Origin: CAZBDU01 sp964490725
GTDB lineage: Bacteria; Spirochaetota; Spirochaetia; SZUA-6; DRHE01
Reading direction: 5' to 3'
DNA length: 55,486 nt
Assembly (NCBI GenBank): GCA_964490725.1
Contig: CAZBDU010000031.1
Span: 1 to 55,486, forward strand
Positions 30,176 through 39,618 of the stretch are shown piece by piece. The stretch's first letter is position 1. The number at the start of each line of letters is the position of its first letter. Made by a program: the position numbers and the translations under genes. Below the pieces are notes generated by a model. It saw only the letters and a list, made by a program, of their open reading frames with translations, did not search any database and was not told where the DNA came from.

Positions 30176-32416
30176 TTGAGCGGACTGTATCATCGCGCCC
30201 TTTCCATCATTCGACGGGACAGCCCTGCCGGCCCCGGCAGGGAGGAGCTCGCCGAGCCCACCGATGTGGAGGAAATCACCCCCGAAGAGCGCGAGAAGGT
30301 TCTGGAGCAGATCGACGAGATCGTGGCTCAAAGCCGCATTTCGGTGGAGCCCCGGGCTTTCGAGTTCACCCCGAAACGCAAGGGGGGGGTCCTGCCCGCA
30401 CTGGTCAACGCCTCGGCGCTGCTGCTCCTGGCGGCGGGCGTGCTGGCGGCGATCGCGCTGTTCAACCGGCGGGAGCAGACCATCGTGAGACGCCCTGCGG
30501 CTCTGAGCACCGCCGAGGGAAAGCTGGTGGAGGTATTGCGGCGGGAGGCCCAGCAGCAGCTGAGCGCCAAGGAGAACGAGATTGCCGATATCCAGGAAAG
30601 GCTGGCCGCCATCACTCAAGAGCGAAGCCAGCTGGAGGCGCAGACCGAGCAGAGGCTCGAGGAACGCGAGCAGGAGCTGCGGGCCAACCTGACAGCGGAG
30701 CTTCAGGCCGAGCGCCGCCGCCTGGAGAGCCAGGGGGTTTCGACCGCGGAGCTGGAAGAGCGGCTGCGGACCCTGGAGGCCGAGAAGGCCCGGCAGCAGC
30801 AGGAGGAGTTGGAGCGGCTGCGCCAGCAGGCGGAGGCTGAGCGCCTGTCCCGCGAGCAGGCCATGTCGGACCTGACGAAGGAGTATCAGGGTTCCCTGGA
30901 GCAGGCGCAGGCGGAGCGGGAAAGGCTCCAGACGGAGCTCGCCGCCAGGCAGGCGGAGGCGCAGGCGCAGGCGGAACGGCGGACCGCCGTCCTGGAAGGC
31001 GAACGCGCCCAGGCGGTGGAGCAGTTGCAGGCGCTGCGGCAGAGCCGCCAGGACGAACAGCTGGTTCTGGACCAGATCCTTTCCTTCTATGGCCGGGTGA
31101 GGGAGCAGCTGGGACAGTCCCGCTTCCAGGATGCGCTGAAGAGTCTGGAGGACCTGCGCTCCTACCTGCAGCAGGATTCGGTTGCCTCCCTGCCGGCGGT
31201 CCTGGAGCGCCGGCCGGTGGAGCTGTTCATCGTCAAGTCCCTGGAGGACCTGATCAACGGGCAGCTGCGCTCGGGGCAGCAGGACACCGGATCGCTTCTG
31301 GCCGCCGCCGAGCGGCTGACCTCCGCCTCGGCGTTTGTGGAGCGGGGAGAGCGGCTCTACAGGGAGGGAGACTACCAGGGCGCCCGGGAGCTGTACCTCT
31401 CGGCTCTGGCGCAGATTCCCGCCGCCCAGGTGGGCCACGAGCGCCTGGCGGAGATCGAGCGGATCTTCCGCCGCCAGGAGCGCAGCGCGGCGGCGGATCT
31501 GCTGTCCGCCGGCAACACCGCCTACCTGGCCGGGAGGTACCGGGAGGCCAGCGAGCGCTACGGGCGCGCCCTGGAGGCGCTGATCGAGGACCGGGTCACG
31601 GCGCAACGCGTGGTGACCCAGCTGGAAGATGCGGGCTACCGCCGCGGCCTGGCCGAACAGCCGGAGCCGGCCCGGATCACGGAGCTGGAGCGCGAGCTGG
31701 AACGCGCCCGGGCGGAGGCACGGGAATCGGCCCGACAGGCTCGGGAGGCGGGAAGTCAGCAGCCGGAGAGCCCCAGGATCGCCGAGCTGGAGCTGGAGCT
31801 GCAGCGCCTGCGGGCGCAGGCCCGGGGGTCGGCCGAGCGGGCGCGGGAGGCGCAGGCCGAGGCGCAGGAATCCGAGACGCGGCTCCGGGAGGCGCAGGCC
31901 GAGGCGCAGGAGTCGCAGGCGCAGCTGCGGGAGTCGCAGGGGCAGGCGCGCCAGGCCGAAGCGCAGGCCCGGGCCCTGGAGGAGCGGGTTTCCGGGCTGC
32001 AGGACGAGCTGGCGCGCACGCAATCCGAGGCGCAGGAGCGCGGGGAGCTGGTTCGCCGCATCGGCCTGCTCCGCGAACGCTATGCCGGCATCCTTGCGGA
32101 GGTCGAGAGCCGCGGGGCTCCGGATCGGGAGACCATGCTCTCCCTGCTGCAGGCCAAGCTCCAGGTCCAGCGCCTCCTGGACAGCGAGCCCATTCGCGCG
32201 CAGCATCCGGACCTCTACGACCGGCTGGATCGCTACCTGCAGGCGCTGGTGGATGAGAAGGGGCGGGAGACCGAAACGGCCATCCTCACCGATCTGAACG
32301 CCCTCCTGGACGCGCTGGTGCGCCAGGAGCCTCCCCGGCTGACGGTGGAGCGCTACGCCGACGGGCGCGATCTGTTCCTGTCCCTGCTGGACAGGCTCGA
32401 AGCGCTGCTGCGGTAG
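30176..32416 (+). CDS. Large coiled-coil protein with one transmembrane helix and TPR-like repeats
   Basis: A 746-residue protein starting at TTG 30176 (GGAG five nt upstream). Residues 1-72 are cytoplasmic and acidic. A single membrane helix is at about 74-94 (LVNASALLLLAAGVLAAIALF). Residues about 115-290 form a long coiled coil rich in Gln/Glu/Arg. About 385-490 contain two TPR-like units (YREGDYQGARELYLSAL; YLAGRYREASERYGRAL), and about 500-640 a second coiled coil (repeats of AQAEAQES-type heptads). The C-terminus is helical. I do not recognise the family; it could be a scaffold for envelope or signalling assemblies. Its large predicted opposite-strand open frame is a by-product of GC codon bias. 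Confidence 0.7.
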   Translation: MSGLYHRALSIIRRDSPAGPGREELAEPTDVEEITPEEREKVLEQIDEIVAQSRISVEPRAFEFTPKRKGGVLPALVNASALLLLAAGVLAAIALFNRREQTIVRRPAALSTAEGKLVEVLRREAQQQLSAKENEIADIQERLAAITQERSQLEAQTEQRLEEREQELRANLTAELQAERRRLESQGVSTAELEERLRTLEAEKARQQQEELERLRQQAEAERLSREQAMSDLTKEYQGSLEQAQAERERLQTELAARQAEAQAQAERRTAVLEGERAQAVEQLQALRQSRQDEQLVLDQILSFYGRVREQLGQSRFQDALKSLEDLRSYLQQDSVASLPAVLERRPVELFIVKSLEDLINGQLRSGQQDTGSLLAAAERLTSASAFVERGERLYREGDYQGARELYLSALAQIPAAQVGHERLAEIERIFRRQERSAAADLLSAGNTAYLAGRYREASERYGRALEALIEDRVTAQRVVTQLEDAGYRRGLAEQPEPARITELERELERARAEARESARQAREAGSQQPESPRIAELELELQRLRAQARGSAERAREAQAEAQESETRLREAQAEAQESQAQLRESQGQARQAEAQARALEERVSGLQDELARTQSEAQERGELVRRIGLLRERYAGILAEVESRGAPDRETMLSLLQAKLQVQRLLDSEPIRAQHPDLYDRLDRYLQALVDEKGRETETAILTDLNALLDALVRQEPPRLTVERYADGRDLFLSLLDRLEALLR

Positions 32417-32451
32417 CCGGGAGGCCCGAGGGCCTGGACCGGCCTTCCTCC

Positions 32452-35400
32452 TCAGGGCCGGCCCACCAGGTAGAGGCGGTAGGGCAATCCGGTGCTTCCG
32501 GAGGTGCCGCCGGCCAGGTAGAACTTGACTCCGGCGTAGTAGAGGTTTCCAGGCACGATGCCGGTCACCCTCAGGGGCGGGTTGGCGGGCTCGGAGTCCG
32601 CAGAGGTGGCCACGCTGGTCACCTCCCCGCCGCTTTCGTTCCACAGGTACAGGTCGATGTCGTCGAATCCGGTGCTCCACTCCGCCTGCATCTCCAGGCC
32701 GTTGACCCCTGTGCCGGCGGTGAAGCGGAAGGTGTCGAACTGGTTGACGGTGTCCATGGTGCCGACGATCTCCACCAGGCTGCCGAGCTCCAGCGTGATG
32801 CCGTAGTCCCCGACCGCGGAGAAAGCGGGGGGCGTCGGTCCCGAGTCGCTGTTGTCCTCCGTCCCTTCGGTGTAGGAGATGGGCACGGCCACCCGCGAAG
32901 AGATCTCCATGTCGTCGATGGGGTCGCTATCGTCGCTGGCGGTGAGGCGCACGATCAGGTAGTAGAAGGAACCCACCCCGGCCGGCCAGGTGCCGTCGAA
33001 GGAGATGTCCGTGAACGCTCCGGCTCCCAAAGCGGCGGTCACCCCGGAGTCGGCCAGGACGTCGGCGCCGTCGAGAACCACGTCCAGGGACCGGTACACC
33101 CGCCAGTCGATGGGCTGCGTGCCGGCGTTGCCGGCGACCTCCTGGATGCGGAAGCTGTGGGGCCCGGCTGCTGAGTACAGCGCGCCGGGGGTGCCCCGCG
33201 GCTGCACTGTGAGGCTTGCGATGTCGTAGTTGGGCTGCGCCACCGGCGCCGTCACGCTCACTGCGGCGCTGGCGGTGAGGTCGTTGCCGGCGTTGACGTC
33301 GTCCCCTGCGGAGACCTTCACAAGGAGGTAGTAGGTCGCCGGGGTCGCGGGCCACGTGCCGGTGAAGCTCACCCCCGCCAGGCTCGTTCCAGCGGCCAGG
33401 GCGGTGGTGCTTCCCGAGTCGATCACCGCGTCCGTGCCGATCTCCAGGGTGGTGTTGCTGGAAACGTAGGCGGTCCAGTAGACGGCTTGCGCCCCGCCGG
33501 CGGTGCCCGCGTTCTGCAGCGTGAAGTTCCCCGCGATCGCTCCGTCGGTGACCGTTCCGCCGCTGTTGTTCACCACGGTCACCAGGTAGTCGACGTTGGG
33601 CACCGTGACGGTGATCGGGCTGCTGGCGGTGGTGTCGTTTCCCGCGTTTACGTCATCGCTTGCCGAGAGCCCGACGATCAGGTAGTAGGTTCCGCCGCCG
33701 GCGGGCCAGGTGCCGCTGATGCCGACGGGCGCCGAGGTGGCGCCTGCGGCCAGGGCCGAAAGGCTCCCGGAGTCGATCACGGCGTCCGCGCCGTCCAGGA
33801 GGGCGTCGGCAGACAGGTAGGCGGTCCAGTACACCGGGCTTGCCCCGCTTGCGGTCCCGGCGTTCTGCACGGTGAAGGACCCGCTCAACGCCTGCCCTGC
33901 GGTGGTGCCGCCGCTGTTGCTCACCGTGGGCACGGTGTAGTCCACGTTCGGGGCGGTCACGCTCACCGCAGCGCTCGCCTTGGTGTCATTGGCGCTTGCG
34001 ATGTCGTCAGAGGCGACCACCCGTACGATCAGGTAGTAGCTGCCCGGAGTGGAGGGCCAGGTGCCGCTGAAGGTGGGGCCGGCGCTGGCCCCGGCGGTCA
34101 GGGCAGCCACGCTTCCCGAATCGACCACCGGGTCGATGCCTACGTTCAGGTTTGCGTCCGCAGACAGGTAGGCGGTCCAGTAGACCGTGGCGACGCCGGC
34201 GGCTGTGCCGATGTTCTGCACGGTGAAGGTGCCGGCCAGCGGACCGCCGGTGGTGGATCCGCCGGTGGAGGAGACGGCGGTGACCGAGCAGTCCACGTCC
34301 GGGGCGGTCACGGCGATGGCGCCGCTGGCGGTGCTGTCGTTGCCCGCGTTCACATCGTCGCTGGCGGACAGCTTGACGATCAGATAGTAGGTGCCGGTGC
34401 TGGAAGGCCAGGTGCCGTTGATGCCCATGGCAGCCGAGGTGGCGCCGGCGGCCAGGGCCGAGAGGCTTCCGGAGTCGATCACCGCATCGCCGGGGACGTC
34501 GAGGGCGGCGTCCGTGGAGCGGTAGGCGGTCCAGTAAACCGCAGCGGTGCCGGCGGAGCTGCCGATGTTCTGCACGGTGAACGAGGCGGACAGGGGCTGC
34601 CCTGAGGTGGTGCCGCCGGTGTTGCTCACCGCGGGAATGAGGTAGTCGACGTTCGGCGGCGGTGAGCCGGAGGTGGACACCAGGGTGCTGGCGGCCGCGT
34701 CGTTGGCCGCATTGACGTCGTCCCCGGCCGACACCTGGGCGATCAGGTAGTAGCCCCCCGCCGTGGTGGGCCAGGTGCCGCTGAAGCTCGGCGAGCTCGA
34801 GGCGCCGGCGCCCAAAGCCGCGGTGGATCCGGTGTCAGCCAGCATGTCGGTGCCGTCCAGGAGCGTGTCGGCGGACACGTATACGGACCAATGCACGGTC
34901 TCGGCCCCCGCGGCGGTGCCGCCGTTCTGGACCGTGAAGGAACCGGAGAGGGTCCCTCCGGCGGTGGTGCCGCCGCTGTTGACCACCGAGGTGACGGTGT
35001 AGTCCACATTCGCCGGGTTGGTCGTCACCGGCGCGCTGGCAATGGTGTCGTTGCCCGAGTTCACGTCGTCGCTGGCATAGATCTGGACGATCAGGTAGTA
35101 GGTCCCCGCCGCCGCCGGCCAGGTGCCGCCGAAGGTGGGGCTCGTGGAAGCCGAGGCGGCCAGTGCGGCGAAGGAGCCCGAGTCCAGCACCGGGTCCACG
35201 CCCGAGTTCAGCACCGCATCCGAGGACAGGTAGGCGGTCCAGAACACCGTCTGGGCGCCCGCGGCGGTGCCAGCGTTCTGCACCGTGAAGGAGCCCGCCA
35301 GGGCTCTGCCGGCGTCGGTGCCGCCGGTGCTGGAGACCCCGCTGACCGCGTAGTCGATGTCCGGCGGCGACACCGTGGCCGCTGCGCTGGCAGTGGCGTT

Positions 35401-36693
35401 GTTGGCGGCGTTGACGTCATCCGAAGCCGACACCCCGGCGATCAGGTAGTAGGTGCCGGCGCCGGAGGGCCAGGTGCCGCTGAAGGCGACGGGGCTCGAA
35501 GTGGCCCCCGTTGCCAGAGCCGGCAGCGTGCCGGAGTCCACGACTGGATCGATGCCGACGTCCAGCACGGCGTTGGTGGAGCGGTAGACCGTCCAGTAGA
35601 TGGTGGCGCCGCCCCCGTCGGCGCCGCCGTTGGTGACGGTGAAGGAGCCGGCCAGAGCCCCGCCGGTCGTGGTGCCGCCGGTGTTGCTCACCAGCGGGAC
35701 ACTGTAGTCCACGTTCGCCGGCGGCGCTCCCATGACGGCCACCGCCGCAGCCGTGCAGCCGCTGTTGTTGGCGGTGCTCGCATCATCGGGGGCGCTGAGC
35801 TGGGCTATCAGGTAGTAGCTGGCCGGCGTGGAGGGCCAGAGGCCGGAGAAGGCGATGGGTGCGGAGCTCGCCCCGGCGTTCAGGGCAGGGGTGCTCCCGC
35901 CCGCCACGTAGTAGTCGCTGCCATCGAGAACGGTATCCGTGGAGGCGAACACGTACCAGGATACGGCCTGGGTCCCGTTCACGGTGCCGGCATTCTGAAC
36001 CGTCAGTGTGCCCGAAACCGTCTGGCCCGCGGTGGTGCCCGCGGAGTGGCTTACCGACGTCACGGTGTAGTCGATGTCCGGAAGAGTCGTGGCGGTCACC
36101 GTCACGGTGGCGGTCACGGAGGCCGCGGCCGCGTCGGTGACCGTCACCGTGTCGGTTCCCGGGGTGGAGCCCGCGGTGTACACCCCGGTGGCGGGATCGA
36201 TGGAGGGCGAGCCGCTTCCGGGGGGCAGCGAGATCGAGAAGGTGTAGGGGGAGGTTCCGCCGACGGCGACGAACTCCACCGTCTCCCCCACGCTCACGGA
36301 GATGGCAGAGGGCCCGATCGTCAGGGGCCCCTGGAAGTCGGAGATGGTGAGGGTGGCGTCCTTTGCCGCGCCCGCGGAATCGATCACCCGCACCACCGCC
36401 GTTCCCGCGGTGAGGGGAGCGGTGTAGAGGCCGGAGGCCTCGTCCACGGACCCGCCGCCGGAGTGCAGCGAAAACCGGTAGGGCGGCACCCCCCCGTCCG
36501 CCTTGAAGGTCACCTGCTCGGCGGCGGGAAGCACCAGGGAGGAAGGCTCGATCGACAGCGGGCGTCCGAGCTCTCCGTTCAGCACCGAGGTCAGGCTGAA
36601 CTTGTCACAACCGGCGGCCAGCATCGCCAGAGCGGCAGCCCCCGCCACCGCCACCAGCACGCGTCCTTTCCCTTTTGGTCTGCTCGTTTCCAC
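32452..36693 (-). CDS. Giant lipoprotein with tandem CARDB-like repeats
   Basis: A 1413-residue predicted lipoprotein. The start GTG at 36693 has GGGAGG seven nt upstream (a GTG at 36711 is also in frame). The signal peptide ends AMLAAGC (lipobox). Two Ig/putative-adhesin-type domains follow (SIEPSSLVLPAAEQVTFKADGG; GPSAISVSVGETVEFVAVGG). Then come eight clear and one divergent repeats of about 115 residues with consensus (P/A)NVDYxVxxVSNxGGT...GSFTVQNxGTAxGAxxVYWTAYxSxDxxLD, typical of CARDB domains. The end resembles a bacterial pre-peptidase C-terminal-like domain (FDDIDLYLWNESGG). Probably a surface or adhesive protein; no catalytic motif seen. Confidence 0.78.
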   Translation of the reverse strand: METSRPKGKGRVLVAVAGAAALAMLAAGCDKFSLTSVLNGELGRPLSIEPSSLVLPAAEQVTFKADGGVPPYRFSLHSGGGSVDEASGLYTAPLTAGTAVVRVIDSAGAAKDATLTISDFQGPLTIGPSAISVSVGETVEFVAVGGTSPYTFSISLPPGSGSPSIDPATGVYTAGSTPGTDTVTVTDAAAASVTATVTVTATTLPDIDYTVTSVSHSAGTTAGQTVSGTLTVQNAGTVNGTQAVSWYVFASTDTVLDGSDYYVAGGSTPALNAGASSAPIAFSGLWPSTPASYYLIAQLSAPDDASTANNSGCTAAAVAVMGAPPANVDYSVPLVSNTGGTTTGGALAGSFTVTNGGADGGGATIYWTVYRSTNAVLDVGIDPVVDSGTLPALATGATSSPVAFSGTWPSGAGTYYLIAGVSASDDVNAANNATASAAATVSPPDIDYAVSGVSSTGGTDAGRALAGSFTVQNAGTAAGAQTVFWTAYLSSDAVLNSGVDPVLDSGSFAALAASASTSPTFGGTWPAAAGTYYLIVQIYASDDVNSGNDTIASAPVTTNPANVDYTVTSVVNSGGTTAGGTLSGSFTVQNGGTAAGAETVHWSVYVSADTLLDGTDMLADTGSTAALGAGASSSPSFSGTWPTTAGGYYLIAQVSAGDDVNAANDAAASTLVSTSGSPPPNVDYLIPAVSNTGGTTSGQPLSASFTVQNIGSSAGTAAVYWTAYRSTDAALDVPGDAVIDSGSLSALAAGATSAAMGINGTWPSSTGTYYLIVKLSASDDVNAGNDSTASGAIAVTAPDVDCSVTAVSSTGGSTTGGPLAGTFTVQNIGTAAGVATVYWTAYLSADANLNVGIDPVVDSGSVAALTAGASAGPTFSGTWPSTPGSYYLIVRVVASDDIASANDTKASAAVSVTAPNVDYTVPTVSNSGGTTAGQALSGSFTVQNAGTASGASPVYWTAYLSADALLDGADAVIDSGSLSALAAGATSAPVGISGTWPAGGGTYYLIVGLSASDDVNAGNDTTASSPITVTVPNVDYLVTVVNNSGGTVTDGAIAGNFTLQNAGTAGGAQAVYWTAYVSSNTTLEIGTDAVIDSGSTTALAAGTSLAGVSFTGTWPATPATYYLLVKVSAGDDVNAGNDLTASAAVSVTAPVAQPNYDIASLTVQPRGTPGALYSAAGPHSFRIQEVAGNAGTQPIDWRVYRSLDVVLDGADVLADSGVTAALGAGAFTDISFDGTWPAGVGSFYYLIVRLTASDDSDPIDDMEISSRVAVPISYTEGTEDNSDSGPTPPAFSAVGDYGITLELGSLVEIVGTMDTVNQFDTFRFTAGTGVNGLEMQAEWSTGFDDIDLYLWNESGGEVTSVATSADSEPANPPLRVTGIVPGNLYYAGVKFYLAGGTSGSTGLPYRLYLVGRP
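33235..36085 (-). repeat. Tandem CARDB-coding repeat array
   Basis: Nine roughly 340-350-bp coding units within the giant lipoprotein gene. Eight begin with a VDY/IDY-type motif (visible on the plus strand as gtagtcgacgtt or gtagtcgatgtcc) and share the GGT...FTVQN...YWTAY core. The unit nearest the 3' end (PNYDIASLTVQP) is divergent. Neighbouring units differ at many positions, so the array is old enough to have drifted but could still recombine. Confidence 0.75.
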
Positions 36694-36711
36694 CGCCAGA
36701 ACCTCCCGCAC

Positions 36712-37872
36712 CTACAGGCTCACGTAAAGCTGTGCGGCCGGCACAAAGCCCATGATGATCACCGATCCCTCGAAGAACGCCCCATAGCTCAGGTCCAGCG
36801 ACAATCCCAGAAAGCGGCTGAAGGGAAGGGTCAAGCCGAGCCCGCCCAGGGCGTACGGCACCGGCTTGGCCACCGGCTCTCCGGCGGCCGTGTCCACCAC
36901 CAGCACCGCTGCTCCACCGCCGGCATGCACGAACACTCCCAGCACGCCATCCAGGACGTAGCGCAGCTCCCCGCCCAGGGGCACCAGGTAGTCGTCCGCC
37001 GCGGCCACGATCCCCTGAGTCCGAAAAAGACCCAGCCCCGCGAACCCTCCGATTCCGAGCTGACCGGCGCCCATGTCGATACGGAAGTTGAAGCTAAGCT
37101 GGGTCATGGTCCCCAGAGTGAAGTAGGAGGTGGCCTCCCCGGCGGCGATGAACGGCGCGAAGCCGCTGGCGACCTGAAACCGCGTCCTCCGTGCCGGTCT
37201 GGAAGGGACCTGGGGCTCCGCCGGCCGCGGTTGGACCCGGGTGTTGCCCTCCGCCGGGGGCTCCTCCGCTGGCGGCGTGGAGGCTCCGGGAAGGTTGTGG
37301 ACCGGCGAGAAGGAGGTGTTAGCGAACGCTCCGTCGCCGGTGCCCGGCGTGCCTGTCGGTCCCGGCGCGGCGCCAGCGGCCGCCCGGGGGGCGCCGCTGC
37401 TGTGCGACCTGACCACCTGGGGCAGCCCCGCCACGTTCAGGGCCCGGCCCAGCCCCTCGTTGATCGTCCAATCGAGGGTGAGCCCGATCTTGCCCTCGGC
37501 CGAAGCGGGAGGCGACCACTGCTCGGCGGCCACGTCGAGCACCCGGAAGCGCATGGCCAGCTCCTCTCCATCGGAGGAGTAGCTGCAGGTCAGCACGTAG
37601 GCCGCTCCGGCCCGGCCGGCCGCCTGGCGCAGCGACTCGGTGTCCGTGGGCTCGGGCGCCTCTCCGTCGAGATCGGCCGTAGAGTAGCCGCGGCGGGAGA
37701 GCTGAAGGGCAAGGGAGTCGTCGATGATCTCGGCCAGGGAAGCGTCCTGCAGGGATTCGTCTGCGCTCGGCAGCAGCAGCACCCTCTGGGCCTCCTGGGC
37801 GGTCGCCCCGGGGACCATTGCCGCCAGCGCCAGCGCTGCGAGGAGAACGATTGTACCGGACCGAGCGCGCAC
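36712..37872 (-). CDS. Probable exported envelope protein with C-terminal beta-barrel-like domain
   Basis: A 386-residue protein. The GTG at 37872 is chosen because AAGGAGGGAAG lies directly upstream; the longer frame adds a basic segment without features. A signal peptide (RSGTIVLLAALALAAMVPGATAQ) is followed by a mixed alpha/beta domain (RVLLLPSADESLQDASLAEIIDDSLALQLSRRGY...) reminiscent of TolB-N/CsgG-like nucleotide-free folds. A Pro-rich linker comes next. The final 150 residues have barrel-like strands (FNFRIDMGAGQLGIGGFAGLGLF, LGLSLDLSYGAFFEG) ending QLYVSL. It is 18 bp upstream of the CARDB lipoprotein and likely co-transcribed. Confidence 0.65.
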   Translation of the reverse strand: MRARSGTIVLLAALALAAMVPGATAQEAQRVLLLPSADESLQDASLAEIIDDSLALQLSRRGYSTADLDGEAPEPTDTESLRQAAGRAGAAYVLTCSYSSDGEELAMRFRVLDVAAEQWSPPASAEGKIGLTLDWTINEGLGRALNVAGLPQVVRSHSSGAPRAAAGAAPGPTGTPGTGDGAFANTSFSPVHNLPGASTPPAEEPPAEGNTRVQPRPAEPQVPSRPARRTRFQVASGFAPFIAAGEATSYFTLGTMTQLSFNFRIDMGAGQLGIGGFAGLGLFRTQGIVAAADDYLVPLGGELRYVLDGVLGVFVHAGGGAAVLVVDTAAGEPVAKPVPYALGGLGLTLPFSRFLGLSLDLSYGAFFEGSVIIMGFVPAAQLYVSL

Positions 37873-38032
37873 CTTCCCTCCTTGAATGGCCCCACCACCG
37901 GTCAGGCTTCGTTTTTTCGCTTTTTGTTTGATACTTGGATCGGCTATCGATGCGGCAGACAAAATCCCTGGCCTGCCGGGTTCAATGATAGACCCGGAGC
38001 GGAGAAAAATCCAATCTTACCGGGCTTCCTTC

Positions 38033-39409
38033 CTATCCCCGGGCGGGGTAGTGACGGGGGTGCATCTCCTCCCGGGGGGGATTGAAGTAGCCCAGCTTGA
38101 GCCGGGGGAGCCGTTCCCGCAGGAGGCGCACCCAGCCGCGCATGCCCGCCCTTTCCCCGCCAAAGGCCGCCAGGCCCAGCTCCCGGATGTACCACTCCGG
38201 GTCGATGTTCAGGTTGCGGGTCTGGATCATGTTCACCCCGGCGTCGCGGACCAGCCGCTCCAGGGCCGCCATTTCCGCCGGGTGATCGCTGAAGCCGGGA
38301 AACACCAGGTAGTTGAGCGAGCTCCAGATGCCATGGCGGCGGGCCACCCGCAGGCTCTCAACGACCTCCTCGAAGGAGTAGCCCCGGGGCCGGTAGTAGG
38401 CCTGGTAGCAGGGGCGCTGGGCGGAGTTGAGGCTCACCCGCACGCTGTCCAGCCCGGCCCGGCACAGCCTCTCCAGCACCTCCGGCCGGCTGCCGTTGGT
38501 GTTCAGGTTGATCACCCCGCGGTCGGTGGCTCTGCGCACCGCCCGGATGGACTCCTCCAGCAGCTCCCCCTGAAGCAGCGGCTCCCCCTCGCAGCCCTGG
38601 CCGAAGCTGATCACGGCGCGGGGCGCCCGTTTCAGATGCGGCACCGTGAAGGCGCTCACCTCCCGGACCGTGGGGGTGAACTCCAGCCGCTCCTGGGAGG
38701 AGGGGACCCCGCTCGCGCCGTCCTGGTGCGAAATGCAGCCCACGCAGCGGGCATTGCAGGCGGAGCTGGTGGGCACAGGGCATTCCCACCGTCCCATAAC
38801 GAAGTTGCGGGCAGCCGGACAGCCGTAGCAGAGCACGCAGCGCTCGATGAGGTGCGCCACCAGGCGGTTGCCCGGGTAGCGCCTGAGCACCCCGGGGGCG
38901 CGGCGCTCGATCTCCTCCAGGTCCTGAAGCTGCGGGTCCTGACGTCGGTCCGGGTCGATGCGCAGACCCGCGGCGCAGAAGCCGCCCTCCCGCCACCCCA
39001 GGGCGGTATAGCTGTACAGCGGCAGGGGGGGCATGCCGGCGGGGCTGCGGCAGGCGGCGCGGAGGAGCTGGAGGTGCGCCGGGGCCATGAAGGCTGCCGC
39101 GGCGTACACTGGCCTGCCGCGGTACTCCTCCAGGGTCACGAAACGGTCCCGGCGCGGGTCGTAGCCCACCGGGGGGCGGTCCGGCAGCATGTAGAGATTG
39201 CTGCCGAAGGGCAGAGGAATCAGGTCCTCGGGCTCCGGAACCACGAAGCGGTCCAGGGACATCCCGGCCATTCGGTACTCGGGAATCTCGAAGACGCGCC
39301 CCTTTGGGTCACTGGCGAGGAGGGCGGGAAGTGATGCGTCCGCGGCCGGCCTCCTGGCGGGGGGGGGGGCCCCCCCCCCCCCCCCCCCGCCCCACCCAGG
39401 AAGGGGGCC
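38033..39409 (-). CDS. Radical SAM protein, 5' end lost in scaffold gap
   Basis: The readable part (about 440 residues) is a radical SAM enzyme. The [4Fe-4S] motif is C-x3-C-x2-C in SSACNARCVGCIS. A second cysteine set CVLCYGCPAA precedes it by about 20 residues. Beta-barrel landmarks are ISFGQGCEGEPLLQGE and INLNTNGSRPEVLERLCRAGLDSVRVSLNSAQ. Residues near the N-terminus (LASDPKGRVFEIPEYRMAG) look native. Farther upstream the frame enters a poly-G/C run and ten Ns, so the start is not recoverable. I cannot assign a substrate; the layout resembles uncharacterised SPASM-less enzymes. Confidence 0.8.
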   Translation of the reverse strand, partial: GPLPGWGGGGGGGAPPPARRPAADASLPALLASDPKGRVFEIPEYRMAGMSLDRFVVPEPEDLIPLPFGSNLYMLPDRPPVGYDPRRDRFVTLEEYRGRPVYAAAAFMAPAHLQLLRAACRSPAGMPPLPLYSYTALGWREGGFCAAGLRIDPDRRQDPQLQDLEEIERRAPGVLRRYPGNRLVAHLIERCVLCYGCPAARNFVMGRWECPVPTSSACNARCVGCISHQDGASGVPSSQERLEFTPTVREVSAFTVPHLKRAPRAVISFGQGCEGEPLLQGELLEESIRAVRRATDRGVINLNTNGSRPEVLERLCRAGLDSVRVSLNSAQRPCYQAYYRPRGYSFEEVVESLRVARRHGIWSSLNYLVFPGFSDHPAEMAALERLVRDAGVNMIQTRNLNIDPEWYIRELGLAAFGGERAGMRGWVRLLRERLPRLKLGYFNPPREEMHPRHYPARG

Positions 39410-39419
39410 NNNNNNNNNN
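39358..39419. other. Scaffold gap flanked by a G/C homopolymer artefact
   Basis: A long G run switching to a long C run lies at about 39358-39388, followed by ten Ns (39410-39419). Such a mirrored homopolymer at a gap is typical of low-quality assembly ends, not biology. It removes the 5' end of the radical SAM gene. Sequence from 39420 to about 39540 shows no gene. Confidence 0.85.
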
Positions 39420-39545
39420 GGGCGGCCCCGGCCCCCGCCACCCTGGACCCTACCATGGAAGGGCCGCCTGCAGGAACCCGCGCCGAGGCCCCAGGCCCGC
39501 ACCCACGGGCTTCCGGCCTGGCCGCAGGGGCCGGTCAAAAAGCAG

Positions 39546-39573
39546 TTGACATTGGGGGGAGATTAATTACATT
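39546..39573 (+). promoter_or_regulatory. Promoter of the polyamine operon
   Basis: TTGACA at 39546-39551 and TACATT at 39568-39573 (16-bp spacer) lie in an AT-rich island 46 bp before the arginine decarboxylase start. Confidence 0.6.
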
Positions 39574-39618
39574 GATTCCAATTTCCGCACACGCCAAGGA
39601 GGTCCCTAGGGGAAGTTG

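Noticed and set aside
29999..32680. An 893-codon open frame antisense to the coiled-coil gene
   Set aside because: It is the Leu/Arg/Gln-rich complement of heptad repeats; the plus-strand product has a coherent helix, coiled coil and TPR layout.
34891..38085. A 1,064-codon open frame on the plus strand
   Set aside because: It is the complement of the CARDB lipoprotein and the exported protein; the repeats merely keep it stop-free.
39358..39388. Poly-G/poly-C run as a hairpin or regulatory element
   Set aside because: It borders a run of Ns and looks like an assembly end artefact.
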